Assembly: GCA_030762935.1 (NCBI GenBank)
Contig: CM060900.1
Location: forward strand, 400,057,132-400,121,131
Length of the DNA stretch: 64,000 bases
Source of the DNA: Hymenopus coronatus
Lineage: Eukaryota > Arthropoda > Insecta > Mantodea > Hymenopodidae
Direction of reading: 5' to 3'
Shown: one piece after another, positions 34,425 through 46,029 of the stretch
Numbering within the stretch: the first letter of the stretch is position 1
Layout of the letters: each line of letters opens with the position of its first letter
Translations under genes and position numbers: made by a program
The notes under the pieces: model-generated
Seen by the model: the letters and a program-made list of their open reading frames with translations, nothing else
The model's database searches: none
Told to the model about the DNA's origin: nothing

Positions 34425-36638
34425 CCCTTAACAGGAAAGGATGCTTTTAATCACTTACTGGAAATGGTGTCTGTGGGACACGGATAGGCAATAAGTCACA
34501 TATTCATAAAAATATACATTCTATTGAGTAATAAGCAATAAATTACTTGTCAAAATGAAGTAATATGTTGTAGAATGTTACATAATAGTTAAGTCAAATA
34601 ACAATACAAATTTCTGTGTGTGTGCAAAATCTCAAAAATTCTTAGTTTTTAAGTGAAACACAGAAGTCTCATTATTCTAAGCATTTTACACTCACTTTCT
34701 TTGAACAGATCTTTTATGAAATTGTATCTTGATAACACAGGGTTGTTCTTGTAACATAGATACAGAATGCAACTGTTGACCGTACAAAAGTATAGCCAAA
34801 GGCCACCTTCTAGATCTTCTGTTGCAAGAATAAACTGCACATTGTTGGTCAAGGGTATCAACACCTCCCTTGGTGCTGTTGTAGAAACACACTATTTCTG
34901 GTTTCCCAGTACTTTCATTGTCACTCTTAGAATGATGCATGCTTGATACCAAAAGCACACATTTATTTTTCTTTGGGGTATATGACAGAGGAGTTATATT
35001 ATCTTGGAATCAATAAATGGCAGAGCCAATTTGTCGCTCTTTACAAGGTAGAAATTCAGTGGGTATTTGTCTTTTATTTTGTCGCAATGTTCCTAAATAT
35101 GTCAGATTTCTTTTTTGTAGTTCATTCACAAGTTGGATGGATGAAAACTAATTGTCGACAGTAATGTTCCTATTTGTATTTGATATAGGATGTGTCAGTC
35201 TCAAGACTGATTGTGTAGGATTACTAAGCTTTCTTTCTTCAGAGCCAGGTGCTATAACATCGGATTCTTTCCCACAGTATAGATATCCATTATAGAAATA
35301 AGAGGTTCGTGCATCTGTGAGACATAACTTTAAGACCATATTTTGCTGGCCTCTTTGGTATATAAACTTTAAAACTGCATTTACCTCAAAATGGTACCAA
35401 CATTTCATCTACACATTCTACACATGTACACTCACTTAAGGAATATGATTCTTGACAATTTTGTGCAAACTTAAGAAATATACCTGAAATTGCAGCTGCT
35501 TTGTCTTCTTTCTTTCTTATTTCCCTGATATGTGGTTTGTCAAAACAAAGTCAGAGGAGAAGTCCCAAGAAAAGTTTCACAGACGTAGTAGCCCTGAATA
35601 AAGGTTGTCTTAAACTGTCCATCGATAAAAATCAATACACATTTTTATGGCCAGAATTAGAAATAGAACACAGTGTCAGAAGAGCAATGAAAGCTTTCAT
35701 TTCACAGATGTCTGTAGCATTGTAATTTTATTTTTGTTCTGCATGGACTCTGCTTCTGGCTTTTTCTAATTTCATATTTGTCTATGTAGTAATCTCTTCA
35801 ATTAACTCATCATCAATAATAGACCAAACATTAACTTTATTAGGATTTCCCCTAATTTAGCTTTTCTCGTCAAGCCGGACATCCCTCTTATGTTGTGGTG
35901 AAGAACACATCAGTTTCTTGATGGTTCTTTTGAATTCCAAACACAACCATTTTTTCCTGAGTATGTAAGATACTGAGCAAAATCTGAGGAGAGATGATCA
36001 TTTACATTGACATTTTCAGCCTCACCTGAACTCATCTCTTCATCAATATCAGATCCATATAAAGTATCATTAGATGAATCTTCTTCATTAGGATGAAAAG
36101 AAGGATCAGCATCAGAATCATCAGAAGAAAATAAGCTGAATTCCTCCTCTACTTGCACCTCAGCCCCCATTCTTGCTACCTTTGCTTCAAAATTAGGATC
36201 TGCTGCACTTACATGCTCTACCCCATGACTTTGTAGTCCTGATGTACTAGACTTATCCATTACTTCAATTATTCTAGAAAGAGAAACCCTAATAAATACT
36301 ATAAACTGAACGTAAATATTCTCTGCAAAATCAGTAACTGAACATGAGAAAAATACACTTGCCAATATAAAATAACATTTCTGGAAATGCGTGCTTGTGA
36401 TACACTTACTAACATAGTACAATACCAACAATGCGTGTCTGTGAGACACTGCAGTTTTCAGAAAATCGTTATAAATGATCATTAATAAGGGACCGCCAAC
36501 AATGAACCGCACAATCACACGGCAAATGAGATAATATTAAGCTACTGATATGTTTAGGTTGTTACTGGAATCAGTATTGCCAACACAACTTAATGAAATA
36601 AAGTACGTGTCTGACAGACACATATTTCCTGTTAAGGG
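34425..36638 (-). mobile_element. piggyBac transposon, complete length
   Basis: The termini CCCTTAACAGGAAA (34425) and TTTCCTGTTAAGGG (36638) are perfect 14-bp inverted repeats, flanked by TTAA on the right (36639-36642) and by TCAA, a mutated TTAA, on the left (34421-34424). TTAA duplication is diagnostic of piggyBac. Subterminal GTGTCTG...CAGACAC-type motifs are repeated inside both ends (34470-34485, 36430-36450, 36608-36620). Length 2,214 bp. The transposase on the minus strand is interrupted by stops and frameshifts, so this copy would need a helper enzyme. Confidence 0.92.
34690..36260 (-). pseudogene. piggyBac transposase, decayed
   Basis: A plausible start is the methionine at 36260 (MDKSSTSG), followed by the acidic N-terminal region (SSDDSDADPSFHPNEEDSS) typical of these proteins. 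The middle has TDICEMKAFIA-like and REIRKKEDKAAAISG-like pieces. The catalytic core retains the first D in CVDEMLVPF (near 35412), the second in NRNITVDN (near 35150) and the third in TKGGVDTLDQ (near 34865), with YFYNGYLYCGK between them. At least four frame breaks or stops, for instance directly after VPF, disrupt it. The C-terminal cysteine-rich finger was not identified. The three catalytic aspartates being in place argues for moderate age. Confidence 0.88.
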
Positions 36639-36644
36639 TTAAAA

Positions 36645-39385
36645 GTGATGCTTGTTTCTGGTAACTAAGCAGAAGTTGGACTGCAACTTAGGTTAGTGCT
36701 TAATGGATCTATGTGGGTATAGGGGATTATGGGTGAGGAGATTGGTGAAGAAACTAAGTTTCTGAATTCTTCCTATTATCCCCTACACCTTTTTCCCTGT
36801 TTACTTCTCAATTCCTTTCATCCTTCATGTCTTTATTAGTATGTACTATCCTAATTACTACACAACCTTATACTTAATTTCACTAATTACTTTTAATTGA
36901 CCAAAATGCAATTGGGGAACTCTTGATTTAGTAGGCTATTGTGCTATTCATTGCACTGTCAGGAGCTTTTGAAACATCATCAAACTGCTAAATGAAGATG
37001 TACATTGTAAATATAATTATCATGTGTTAACATTGCTTTAAAGCTACCATTTACTTTCTATTATTCCTATTTGATTATTTTCATATAGATAAATAACAAT
37101 GTTATTATTTCCATAGGGGAAAAGATCAGTTTGTTAAAAAAAAACCTAAAGAGTGCAGCTTTAAAGTGTCAGTGCATGAAAACATGTTTTTCTTGCACAT
37201 TTACTAGACAGTAGAAACAGTGTGAACATTCGTAATGTACTGGTTAAACAGAGATCCATGAAATCCCATTTTTCTGCAACACGAACTAGGCATTTCTGCT
37301 CATGTTGTGGTTGTCTTGTACTTGCTTGTTAAATTGAGAAGTGTATCCAAGTTGGTGTTTCCACATAGAAAGAGCTAAGTGGAATCTAGAGTTACTGTAT
37401 AGATGAAAGATGAAACAAAGGTAGGGAAGAGGAAATATGACTGCAGAAGAGTAGTTCAGTATCAGTGGATTTTTGGAGGGGTACAGAGAGAAGAGAGAGC
37501 CTGCCAAACATTTTTCTTGTGCCTGTTGAAAATGTTACGATACTTCCCTCTTAGCAGCGATCAAAGAATATTTATATCCTGCTAGGGAGTAAAACTTTCA
37601 GCAATTACTGGAAAGCTTATAACCTACTTCCTGAAGAGGGACTTACTTCTAAATATGTTCTGCATTTCAGTGCAGAAGTAAAGCATTTAGATTTCTCTGT
37701 TAGTGTCAGTGCTTGCATGAGGTGCAGTGTATATGGATTTAAGGGCAGACATTGCTGTAGACTGTGTCATACAGGGGGTTGTGTCACTTGGATATTTTGA
37801 CTGTCTTGGTTGTTAACTGGTTTGGATTCATTTGGGTGAGGTTCCCATCCACTGTTCCCTTTAATGTTTCAGGCAACTGGTATTCTCCTAGGCTCCAAAC
37901 TTCCATACACAACACAAAATATAATTCTTATGCAGTGGGCATTTGTTGAATTGTGTTTTAAGGTATCTCAGCATGTTACCACTGTTCCTTTTTGTACAAA
38001 TTCCTTGACACAAAATGCACACTTTTGCTTCAAGGTTATTCTAACAATCAACACATAAATAACCACTACTGCCTCTAGTGACTTTTTTGTATATTATGCA
38101 CAGACATGCCTATTTTGCAACATATAAACATGTTTTGTTATTTCACTGCTTGTGTTTTTATGTTCTTTCCAGTAACAAAAAACCTTCACTTTTGCACAAT
38201 GACTTGAATAACCCTACATGATAGAAATATTAATTGAAATCTAACCTCCAAAAAAGCTTTAGAAAGCTGCTGCAGCACAAATAATCACTTTCAGCATATT
38301 CTAAAATGTTCATAAAACAAACAAAACTTTTGTAGAAGGCTATAACAGCTTTATTGAACTAGTTGGATGTTGTTTAAAAGAAGTTAAATTTATATTTGTG
38401 ACACTTCTGATGTTAACAAACATTAGAGTCTGACTTTTTCATTGAATATGAATTTTGTACAATAAAGGGTAGAGAACTTGCAAATTAAAACGTTATGAAT
38501 TGTTAATGATGGATTGGTAGACAACCATAAATGAATAAAAATACACATTTCCTTCAATTTTATTGGTTATCATTTTCATGTTACCTGAGGGCTGTATAAT
38601 TCTCTGAAACTGAAAGAACCTTTATTTATTTGTTTGGTTTAATATCAAGTGTTCTTTATTTGGGTAGCCCATCGTACAGTTTGAACTTACATGTATATGT
38701 AAAAATTATTATTAATGTTCAATAATTCATTAATTACACAGAGAGTAGATTTTATGTTGCAAATCCAGTAACTTAAATTGTTCTTTCTTAACCACCTTCC
38801 TCATCATCTCTGTGTGTGTAAACCATTTACTTAAATGTTGCCAATCATAGGCATCTTCCTCCTTGGATACTTTTGCCAATCACAATTTCTTCCAGTGCAT
38901 TTCTCAGCAAGCACTTCTCATCCATTGCCCTGGACAATTTCTTTCCCTTTTCCTGATCAATTTCATTATTGCTCTTCCTTTTTGTACACTTTATAAAACA
39001 TCTTCATTGTTTATTATGCCTTGTTATGTTTATAAGCTTCATTGTTCTCCAACATCATGTTTCAAATGCTTCTATCAGTTTTCCTCACTTTATTCCATTG
39101 TCCATTTCAATTATACTTGCTTCATTTTTCTCAGACATTAATTTAGAAAAGCTTTAAAACAGAATACTGGAATGTAATGAAGTTAAAAGAACTGCAGTCA
39201 CAATACCCAATTAAAAGAAGCCACTCTAATGCAAATCAGCTCAGAGGCACCAATAAAATGAGTGCCCAAAATACATCAACAGAGCACCCCTAGCAGCCCA
39301 GTAATCATTTACAGCAATGCACCTACACACAGTATAGCCAAACACAAGGACAACACAGGGGCAAACAATAATTCAGCAACTATGG
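36645..39385. other. Large intron 2 of PLGRKT, no recognised genes
   Basis: AT-rich DNA with no transposon motif that I can support. Frames up to 98 codons here have no domain signature. It lies in the 13.2-kb intron between the exons at 33969 and 47193. Confidence 0.4.
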
Positions 39386-39389
39386 CTTA

Positions 39390-39640
39390 AAAAAGAACAC
39401 CATCAACAGACATTTTGCACACACTGCATTTGACTCATTTGGTGTTGAAAATCTGTAGACAAATGTACCATTAAAGGAAACACTAGCAATACTAGAACAA
39501 TGCTAAAAGTCGACAATATGGCAGAAATCCACATATGGAAATAATTGCACATATCAGATAAAATTATAAAGCAGAATTATTTGACATATATTATTGAATA
39601 TTATTCCCTAAGGTTTCTCCCAAATCAGGAACACTTATTG
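39390..39640 (+). pseudogene. Penelope-like element reverse transcriptase fragment
   Basis: Around 39430-39480 the plus strand reads SFGVENL-TNVPLKETLAILEQ, corresponding to the S-F-D-V-x-S-L-F-T-N-V-P motif (RT motif A) of Penelope-like elements, with the first catalytic D changed to G and a stop after the L. A following IIKQNYL piece fits the family. It covers a different part of the RT from the fragment at 1-435, so the two cannot be compared directly. Confidence 0.6.
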
Positions 39641-39729
39641 GAAAAAGTCATATACCTATTAATTGCGGAGAAACAATCTACAGAAAACTATAAAGGCTGT
39701 ACCAAAATAAGCATTTTAAGAATATAAGC

Positions 39730-40580
39730 AAGGGTTCATAAGAGCTTTTATTTCACTACATACATCAATTATAATATGTCATATTAGAGCCTCTGATTGT
39801 GAAATCTGTTTGTGGTATGTTGGATTTGAACAAAATGCATTCTTGTGCAGTACTTACTAATCACTGTTACTAGGTATGCCAATTGCTCAATATGCTGTTA
39901 AGCCTAATAGACATACAATAATCCTCAATGTTCATTTTGTTTGTTACAAGGAGCACAGTACAATGCACAAGTACTATTTAGTTTCTCATTGTCTATAGTG
40001 CTCATTAGTTGATACAGTACATACAAACTTGATTGGCAACTGAAGATGTTTCATAATGTCAGATTTCAATTAATTCATGTAGTCCTCATGTTGTTATGCT
40101 GCATCTACGACTCCATGCTCCTAAACTAAAACTGCTTAATTTGGACTGCCTTTCTACTCTACAATTTTCTACACATTTCTGCACCGTGTATAACTAAGCA
40201 AGCACCCCTACAGTAGGGCAACAACAAATAAATATATAGATAATGTTATTCCTGTACAGTGGCAACACCAGGCAAATGAAACAGCTACACTGCTTCATCA
40301 ACAAACTTCACCCCTAAATGAAACTAGTACCACAACCGTCACCTCTGAATGTGAAGCTCACTTAACATTCATGCACTAATATAATATGTACAGGAAGCCC
40401 GCAGCCACAACATTTTTCCTACACAATTTGTCAAACAACCCTTTGCAGCATTGATATGCAACTTTCCATTAAAATATTTACTGACTCATAAGCATACAAA
40501 TTCCATCAAATATCTGGCCCAAGAAAATGTGTAGAGTGAAAAATAGTCAAAATATTGAAGAAAGGCAATAACAAAATTAC
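39730..40580. other. No recognised genes
   Basis: AT-rich intron sequence. Confidence 0.35.
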
Positions 40581-40586
40581 AGAGTA

Positions 40587-40874
40587 TCATTTTTTGGCCC
40601 TTTCATGATGGCATGTGTATATGCTTACCATTTTTTGAAGACCAAACCAGGACAGATTTTTCTTTTCTCTAAACCTAGGACATTTGGTGCAGTATGTTAA
40701 TTTTCCACTGGGTACCATTTTTGTGTTTCCCAGAAACAATTGATTTTTCGCTTTAAAGTGTTTGAATGTATTGTCCATGTTTAAATGGCCAAAAACTTTT
40801 CTAGCAGCTACTGAATATCTCATTAAAATGTAAAATAAAGACACTCCTAAACATAAATGGAAGCAGATAACCAC
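40587..40874 (-). CDS. Hypothetical 95-residue reading frame, Cys/His-rich C-terminus
   Basis: I do not recognise it. It begins with a hydrophobic stretch (VICFHLCLGVSLFYIL) and ends with a piece containing YCTKCPRF and YTCHHERAKK, whose C-x2-C and C-H-H spacing could be a zinc-binding pair. It could equally be the decayed tail of a transposase, or chance. It lies within the PLGRKT intron on the opposite strand with no visible promoter or neighbour. Confidence 0.2.
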   Translation of the reverse strand: MVICFHLCLGVSLFYILMRYSVAARKVFGHLNMDNTFKHFKAKNQLFLGNTKMVPSGKLTYCTKCPRFREKKNLSWFGLQKMVSIYTCHHERAKK

Positions 40875-40879
40875 TTATT

Positions 40880-41600
40880 CATGGTTACATATAATTGAGC
40901 ATTACAAAGAGCAGAAAATTTTAGAACATTTTAATCTTCAATTTTGAAATAAGCTCAATATTTTATGAAGCAGCATGTTTATTCATGTTTTACAGTGTCT
41001 AATTCACCTATGTGAATAACAGAAAATATTTCATTAACTGTACACACTCTTCACTATCATTACAATCATCACATATATTCAAAAAGCTTGTATTCATATT
41101 GAAGTTTCCATTAAATGTACATTTTCTTTTTCTCATGCTGATAACAAAAATACAAGATGATTTGAACCAGTACTAGCTACAATATTCTTCCATTTAACCA
41201 AACAAAGCCCTGGAACTGCACTGTTTCACCATACCTGCTGAATGGTGGTGATGCTTTCTTAAAAGCAATAATTTCTACATGCAATTTGCGGAATATAAAA
41301 CAAAACATATCCGTAGCTTACCTAAATAAAGCAAATATATTGTTATAGCTGCCAATGTGAGCAAACTTAACAAAACTTACTTCTACATATTTCTTTTCAC
41401 CAAAGACAAATACAATTTTTCAAATAGATCATAATTGCAATATTCTGATTATGTTCAAAATCCTGGATATTTATCAACCCCAGACTTTACTGTGGGCAGT
41501 ATAAGAAAACAGGCATTGTCATTAAATCCGAGATGGATAGTAAGCCTAGCTATCTGTTACACCAGAGGTTTTCTGTTCTAAATGTCCCACATTACATACT
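40880..41600. other. No recognised genes
   Basis: AT-rich intron sequence. Confidence 0.35.
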
Positions 41601-41609
41601 TATGAGTCA

Positions 41610-42415
41610 AAGAGAGAAGAGTATGGAAGAAAAAATGGGATCTTTCCCAGAAGCATAAATCAGATGGAACAAGAAACAAAAGAATTAGCGGAATGTAAAA
41701 ATAGAGTAATCCAATTGGAGAAATCAGTGCATGCCAATAGGAAGCTGAATGTAGTGATCTTTGGAGTGGAACAACAAAGAGGAAGAAAAACATGGGAAGA
41801 AGTGGAGGAAATTATAGAAGGGAAATTCAGCATTAAACTCACAGGCTGGGAAATTGTTGACTCCTTTAGGCTAGGAGGATGGGGATGGAAACCAAGACCA
41901 ATTCTAGTTAGATTAGCAACCATTAATGTCAAATGGAGACTATTAAGCAACACAAGAAACCTGAAAGGCACAAGAATATTTATTGAAAATGACTACAGTA
42001 AAAAAGAGTGAGGAATAAGGGATTACTAAAAGAGATGAAAATAGCCAGAAATGCAGATATGAGAGCATATTTACGAGGTTACAGCTATACGTGGATGGAA
42101 TTCCCAGAGCTCAGCAAACTGCTGAAAGAATCCAGGTCAGTGGAGAAGATTGGAAGGGAGAAGGGACTCGCATAACACAGAGAGGTGAAACACCAAGCAA
42201 CTGTTCATCCAAGGTTGTGATGTCACCACCAAGACAGGTCAGTCCACACAAGCAGCTGATTGACAATGCAAGAAGTGATGCGCTAACGGCCACAGGTGGT
42301 GTATACGCATGGAAAGATGGAGAAGGGATCAGTGTTGTACAAGTATTAACACCAGGAGGGAGCATCCTGACAATGGGAGACTTAAGATACAGCAGGAAGG
42401 GAGGTTAACCAGGAC
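41610..42415 (+). pseudogene. LINE ORF1 protein fragment (RRM-type)
   Basis: The open frame at 41664-42011 encodes a coiled N-terminal segment, then RKLNVVIFGVEQQ, a WEEVEEIIEGKF helix, WEIVDSFRLGG, RPILVRLATINVKWRLL and GTRIFIENDYSKKE. This is the RRM-like nucleic-acid-binding core of LINE ORF1 proteins. It then continues in other frames past a stop (RGIRK-like, EMKIAR-like) and a further 105-codon frame to 42408. No matching endonuclease/RT follows directly, so this is a fragment. It need not belong to the RT at 43.1 kb, because a T-rich tract and unrelated sequence separate them. Confidence 0.75.
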
Positions 42416-42629
42416 AAGAACAAAGCTAAATAAGTAAAAAAAAAAACAAAAACATATATGATAAATGAATTAAGAGGCAGTAATTATTTTATTTGTATTT
42501 ATTATATAGGGTCATTAGAAATTAAATAAAACTATGCCACCACTACTGGTGAACCAAAGGCAGTGACAAGGTCTAATGTATATAAAAAGCTCCATCTTTT
42601 ACCCAAGTTTGTTACAACCTGTCATTCTT

Positions 42630-42695
42630 TTTCTTTTCTTTCTTTCTTTTTTTTTGTTTTGTTTTTTTGTTTTTTTTTTTTTTTTTTGTTAGATA
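42630..42695. repeat. T-rich tract
   Basis: About 60 bases of nearly pure T with a few G and C. Confidence 0.9.
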
Positions 42696-42699
42696 GTGT

Positions 42700-43075
42700 T
42701 TAATGACCATAAGTCACCACAGAAACATCCTAGGCCTTAATTTAGGATACCTGCCTAGCATGTCAGTTATGAGCAAAGTCTGGAAAAAAGCCTTAATCAG
42801 GGAGGAGAGTCCTGGCTGGAGTCAAGAGTGCAGTGCAGCAATTATGATGTGATGATAATATTGTCCCCTTCAATCAGCATGAAAATGTATACATGTGTAG
42901 TGAGCATTCATTGTTATCCACTGTTTCATGAGTTTTGAGAGTCATGTGTGTTCAGTTGAAATTCAGGACCAAATCTAAATGAATTGTGAGTTCAGATAAG
43001 AGAAGCAGTAGCAACCATTGACCATGATGTGCATAATCCATTAGAATTTAAAACAAGTTAATATAAGCTGTGCTA
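42700..43075. other. No recognised genes
   Basis: A T-tract on the left and modest GC content would fit a minus-strand SINE, but no A or B box was found. Confidence 0.3.
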
Positions 43076-43079
43076 CATA

Positions 43080-44960
43080 AGGATGTTACATTTAACACTG
43101 TAATACTTGTATATGAATCTTAAAGTTGGACTTATATGTATCTTCATCTTAAGTTTTTTGAAAACTTCTTTCGTAAACAGCGTCCCTGAATTTAAAGTAA
43201 AAATGACTACACTGTTTGAAATAAAAAATATAATAAATTTGCTCAAGACCAAAAATTCCTCTGGATATGATGAAATATCAAGTAAAATCCTAAAAGCATG
43301 TTCTGACCTAATAAGCATTCCCCTTAGCTATTTATGTAACGAATCACTAAAGAGTGGGATATTTCCTGACAGAATGAAGTATTCTATTGTCAAACCACTT
43401 TTTACAAAAGGTAAACAAGATAATATCTCAAATTATAGACCTATATCTCTCTTGTCTGTTTTCTCAGAAGTGTTTGAGAAAGTAATGTTCAATAGGCTTT
43501 ATTATTACTTGGAAAAGAACAACTTACTTGCCAAAGAACAGTTTGGCTTTAGAAAAAGAGTAGTGACAGATAATGCAACCTACAAGCTCACGCATAAAGT
43601 GTTAACGATGTTAAATGAAAAGGAACATGTCAGTAGAATCTTTTATGACCTAGCGAAGGCTTTTGACTGTGTGAATCAGGAGATTCTGATAGCAAAACTA
43701 CCTTTCTATGGAATAAAGAATAACATATTAGATTGGTTCATTTCATACCTAGAGAAGAGAAAACAAAGGGTTGAAATTAATAACTCCAATGGGTATCAAA
43801 ATAGTGCCTCAGAATGGAAATCAGTAAAATATGGTGTTCCCCAGGGATCAATCTTACATAATGACCTCCCATTATACATTAACAGTTTTGCAAGTATTTA
43901 TTTATCCATAGATGACACTAGTGTTCTAGTAACAAGTAAAGATTTCAATGACTGTGTAGTAAAACTAAACTATGTTCTAAATTGTATGTCAAATTGGTTC
44001 AAAGCAAATAAACTCTCAGTAAACCTTGAAAAAACAAAAACAATTAAAATAAGAACTAAAGCTTTCCTGGCGACGTGTTAATTCAAAATCTTCTCGGGCT
44101 TCTAGCCAGGTAAAAACTTGGCTTGACACCAACGTTTCGAAGAAGTGCATCTTCCTCGTCTTCAGGGTGATCAGTTCACCCTGAAGACGAGGAAGATGCA
44201 CTTCTTCGAAACGTTGGTGTCAAGCCAAGTTTTTACCTGGCTAGAAGCCCGAGAAGATTTTGAATAAAAACAATTAAATTTATAACTACTTGCTCACCAC
44301 AAACACATATAGAAATAGGAATTAATGATACATTGTTAGAACAGCTAAATGACGTCAAATTTCTTGGCTTTCATGTAGATAAGCATTTGGACTGGAAGTC
44401 ACATATTAGCTACATCACACCTAAACTTAGCTCACCATGTTATGCTTTCCGTGCACTGGTTAAATTTCATTCAATTGATGCATTTAAATTGGTGTATTTT
44501 GCCTACTTTAACTCCATCATTGAGTATGGAATAATATTCTGGGGTAATTCAATGGATAGTAAATGCATGTTCCGGATACAGAAGAAAGCTATACAAATAA
44601 TCTGTAATGCTTATAGCAGACAGTCATGCAAAGAACTATTTAAAAAATTGGGCATACTCACCTTACCTTGTGTTTATATATTATCCATTTTAAAATTCTA
44701 TGCAGTTAATTGACATAGTCTTAAGACAAACATGGAAATTCATAACATTAATACTAGAAAAAAGGGATATATTCATTGTCCCAATGCCAATCTTCATTGC
44801 TTTCAGAAAGGTGTATATTATGAAACAATCAAGATATTTAATGCTGATCTCAAAGAAAATGTTGGGAATTTCAGGGCTTTTAAGGCCTCTCTTAAGGAGT
44901 ACCTTTGCAATAAATCATTTTACTCTGTAGATGAATATTTAAGTGACAAATCTGTCTGAC
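43080..44960 (+). pseudogene. LINE reverse transcriptase, interrupted by a foldback insertion
   Basis: Frames from 43180 read KTKNSSGYDEISSKILK, NYRPISLLSVFSEVFEKVMF, QFGFRKR, FYDLAKAFDCVNQEIL (catalytic D in motif A), YGVPQGSILHNDLP (motif B, with about nine residues missing after SIL) and SIDDTSVLV in place of Y-A-D-D-T (motif C, with the tyrosine lost but both aspartates kept). At 44041 the frame is broken by the 217-bp foldback insertion, and it resumes at 44279 through LNDVKFLGFHVDKHLDWKSH, then IQKKAIQIICNA and, after another frameshift, NINTRKKGYIHCPNANLHCF with a C-terminal SFYSVDEYL. The 5' part (endonuclease) is truncated. No RNase H domain follows. The clade is not assigned. Confidence 0.88.
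44049..44265. mobile_element. Foldback insertion with perfect 90-bp arms and 13-bp target duplication
   Basis: Arms 44081-44170 and 44176-44265 are exact inverted complements over 90 bp around the 5-base loop TCAGT. The left side carries 32 further bases (44049-44080) not repeated on the right. The 13-mer AAAAACAATTAAA occurs immediately before (44036-44048) and after (44266-44278), which restores the interrupted reading frame of the LINE when one copy is removed. Each arm contains CTGAAGA, a 7-bp stem-capable pair, GAAAC and GTC in hammerhead-like order, but stem I is not visible. A variable-length target duplication points to target-primed retrotransposition rather than cut-and-paste. Confidence 0.9.
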
Positions 44961-44964
44961 AATA

Positions 44965-45830
44965 CTGTCAACAATCATTGTATTTATAAGTATTATAATG
45001 TATTGCATTTTGTGTATATTAGTGTGTGTGTTTTATATTCAAATTAAACTGATGTATACTTTGACTTGCACGAATGTGTCAAATGAACTTTTTAGTATTT
45101 AGTAATGACACAATGCCTGTAAAGCCTAATGCTTTAACATTTTACGCTCTAGTGCATAATTGTAAATTTTTGCATTGGAAATTCTGTAACATATTTGTAA
45201 ATATGTATTGAAATTTGTTGACATTTATGAAGAGTACATATTACAATAATCATATTTTAGTTTTATATAATTACTAGTAGTAACTATTATGTCGATGATT
45301 AGAAAACTGTCATCTGACATTACATCAGTGTTACATATTATATTTATTTATACATTTTAACACTAATTTTTGATACTCTTTGTTTTTATGTGATTAAAAA
45401 AAAAAGGAAATTCATGTGCTTTTATAGAGCACATTAAGTATAGTAGAGGCCTCAAATACAAATGGTGTGATGTATGTCTATTCTGCTGTTTTTGTAACCC
45501 AAACTTTAAGCACAAGCTTGATACATTGTTTTTTTTTCCATAGTATATATATATATGTCTTGACAAGTTCGATGTTCAATGGCTTCCTGGCCTACCTACA
45601 GAATTCTTTGTAATCTAGTCTTCATTATTTAATTTAATACAGCTTACACTTTCTGCAGAATTCCAGTTCATTTTTCTATAGATAATTTATGCTGACTTAT
45701 ATATAAAATCAAGTGATTAATAACTTAGAGTAGTGAATGACATTTTTTATTCAATTAAATTTATTAATCAGTCATTGGGTAAAATGCAAAATATTGCAAT
45801 AGACTTTGTCACTTGTAACTATGTACACCT
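44965..45830. other. LINE 3' flank and AT-rich intron, no recognised genes
   Basis: Some of this may be the 3' UTR of the LINE. A short (TA)n tract lies at 45544-45557. Confidence 0.35.
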
Positions 45831-45834
45831 AGAC

Positions 45835-46020
45835 GGCCGGGGTTCGATCCCAAGCGACCGCATGTGAGATTTGTGGTGGACAAAGCGGCGCTGGGGCGGG
45901 TTTTCTCCGGGTACTCCGGTTTCCCCCGCCATCGCATTCCACCGGTGCTCCATCATCATTCATGTATCATCAGTGTCACCGCCTGCGGTGCCATTAGTAG
46001 TTAAAGCGGGCGTTAAAACA
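45835..46020 (+). repeat. SINE family X, copy with B box
   Basis: Starts in a tRNA-like B box (CGGGGTTCGATCCCAAG), then GATTTGTGGTGGACAAAGCG, GGTTTTCTCCGGGTACTCCG, CATTCCACCGGTGCTCC and CACCGCCTGCGGTGCC blocks. It is strikingly GC- and CpG-rich against its surroundings, suggesting a young copy. The A box is lost by 5' truncation and the 3' third found at 28680 and 61880 is absent. Confidence 0.8.
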
Positions 46021-46029
46021 CTACAAACT

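Noticed and set aside
35446..35725. Plus-strand 74-codon frame at 35501
   Set aside because: It is antisense to the piggyBac transposase, which carries recognised motifs on the minus strand.
43107..43180. Methionine at 43107 as true start of the LINE RT
   Set aside because: The first 25 or so residues have no LINE similarity; the element is 5' truncated and the methionine is incidental.
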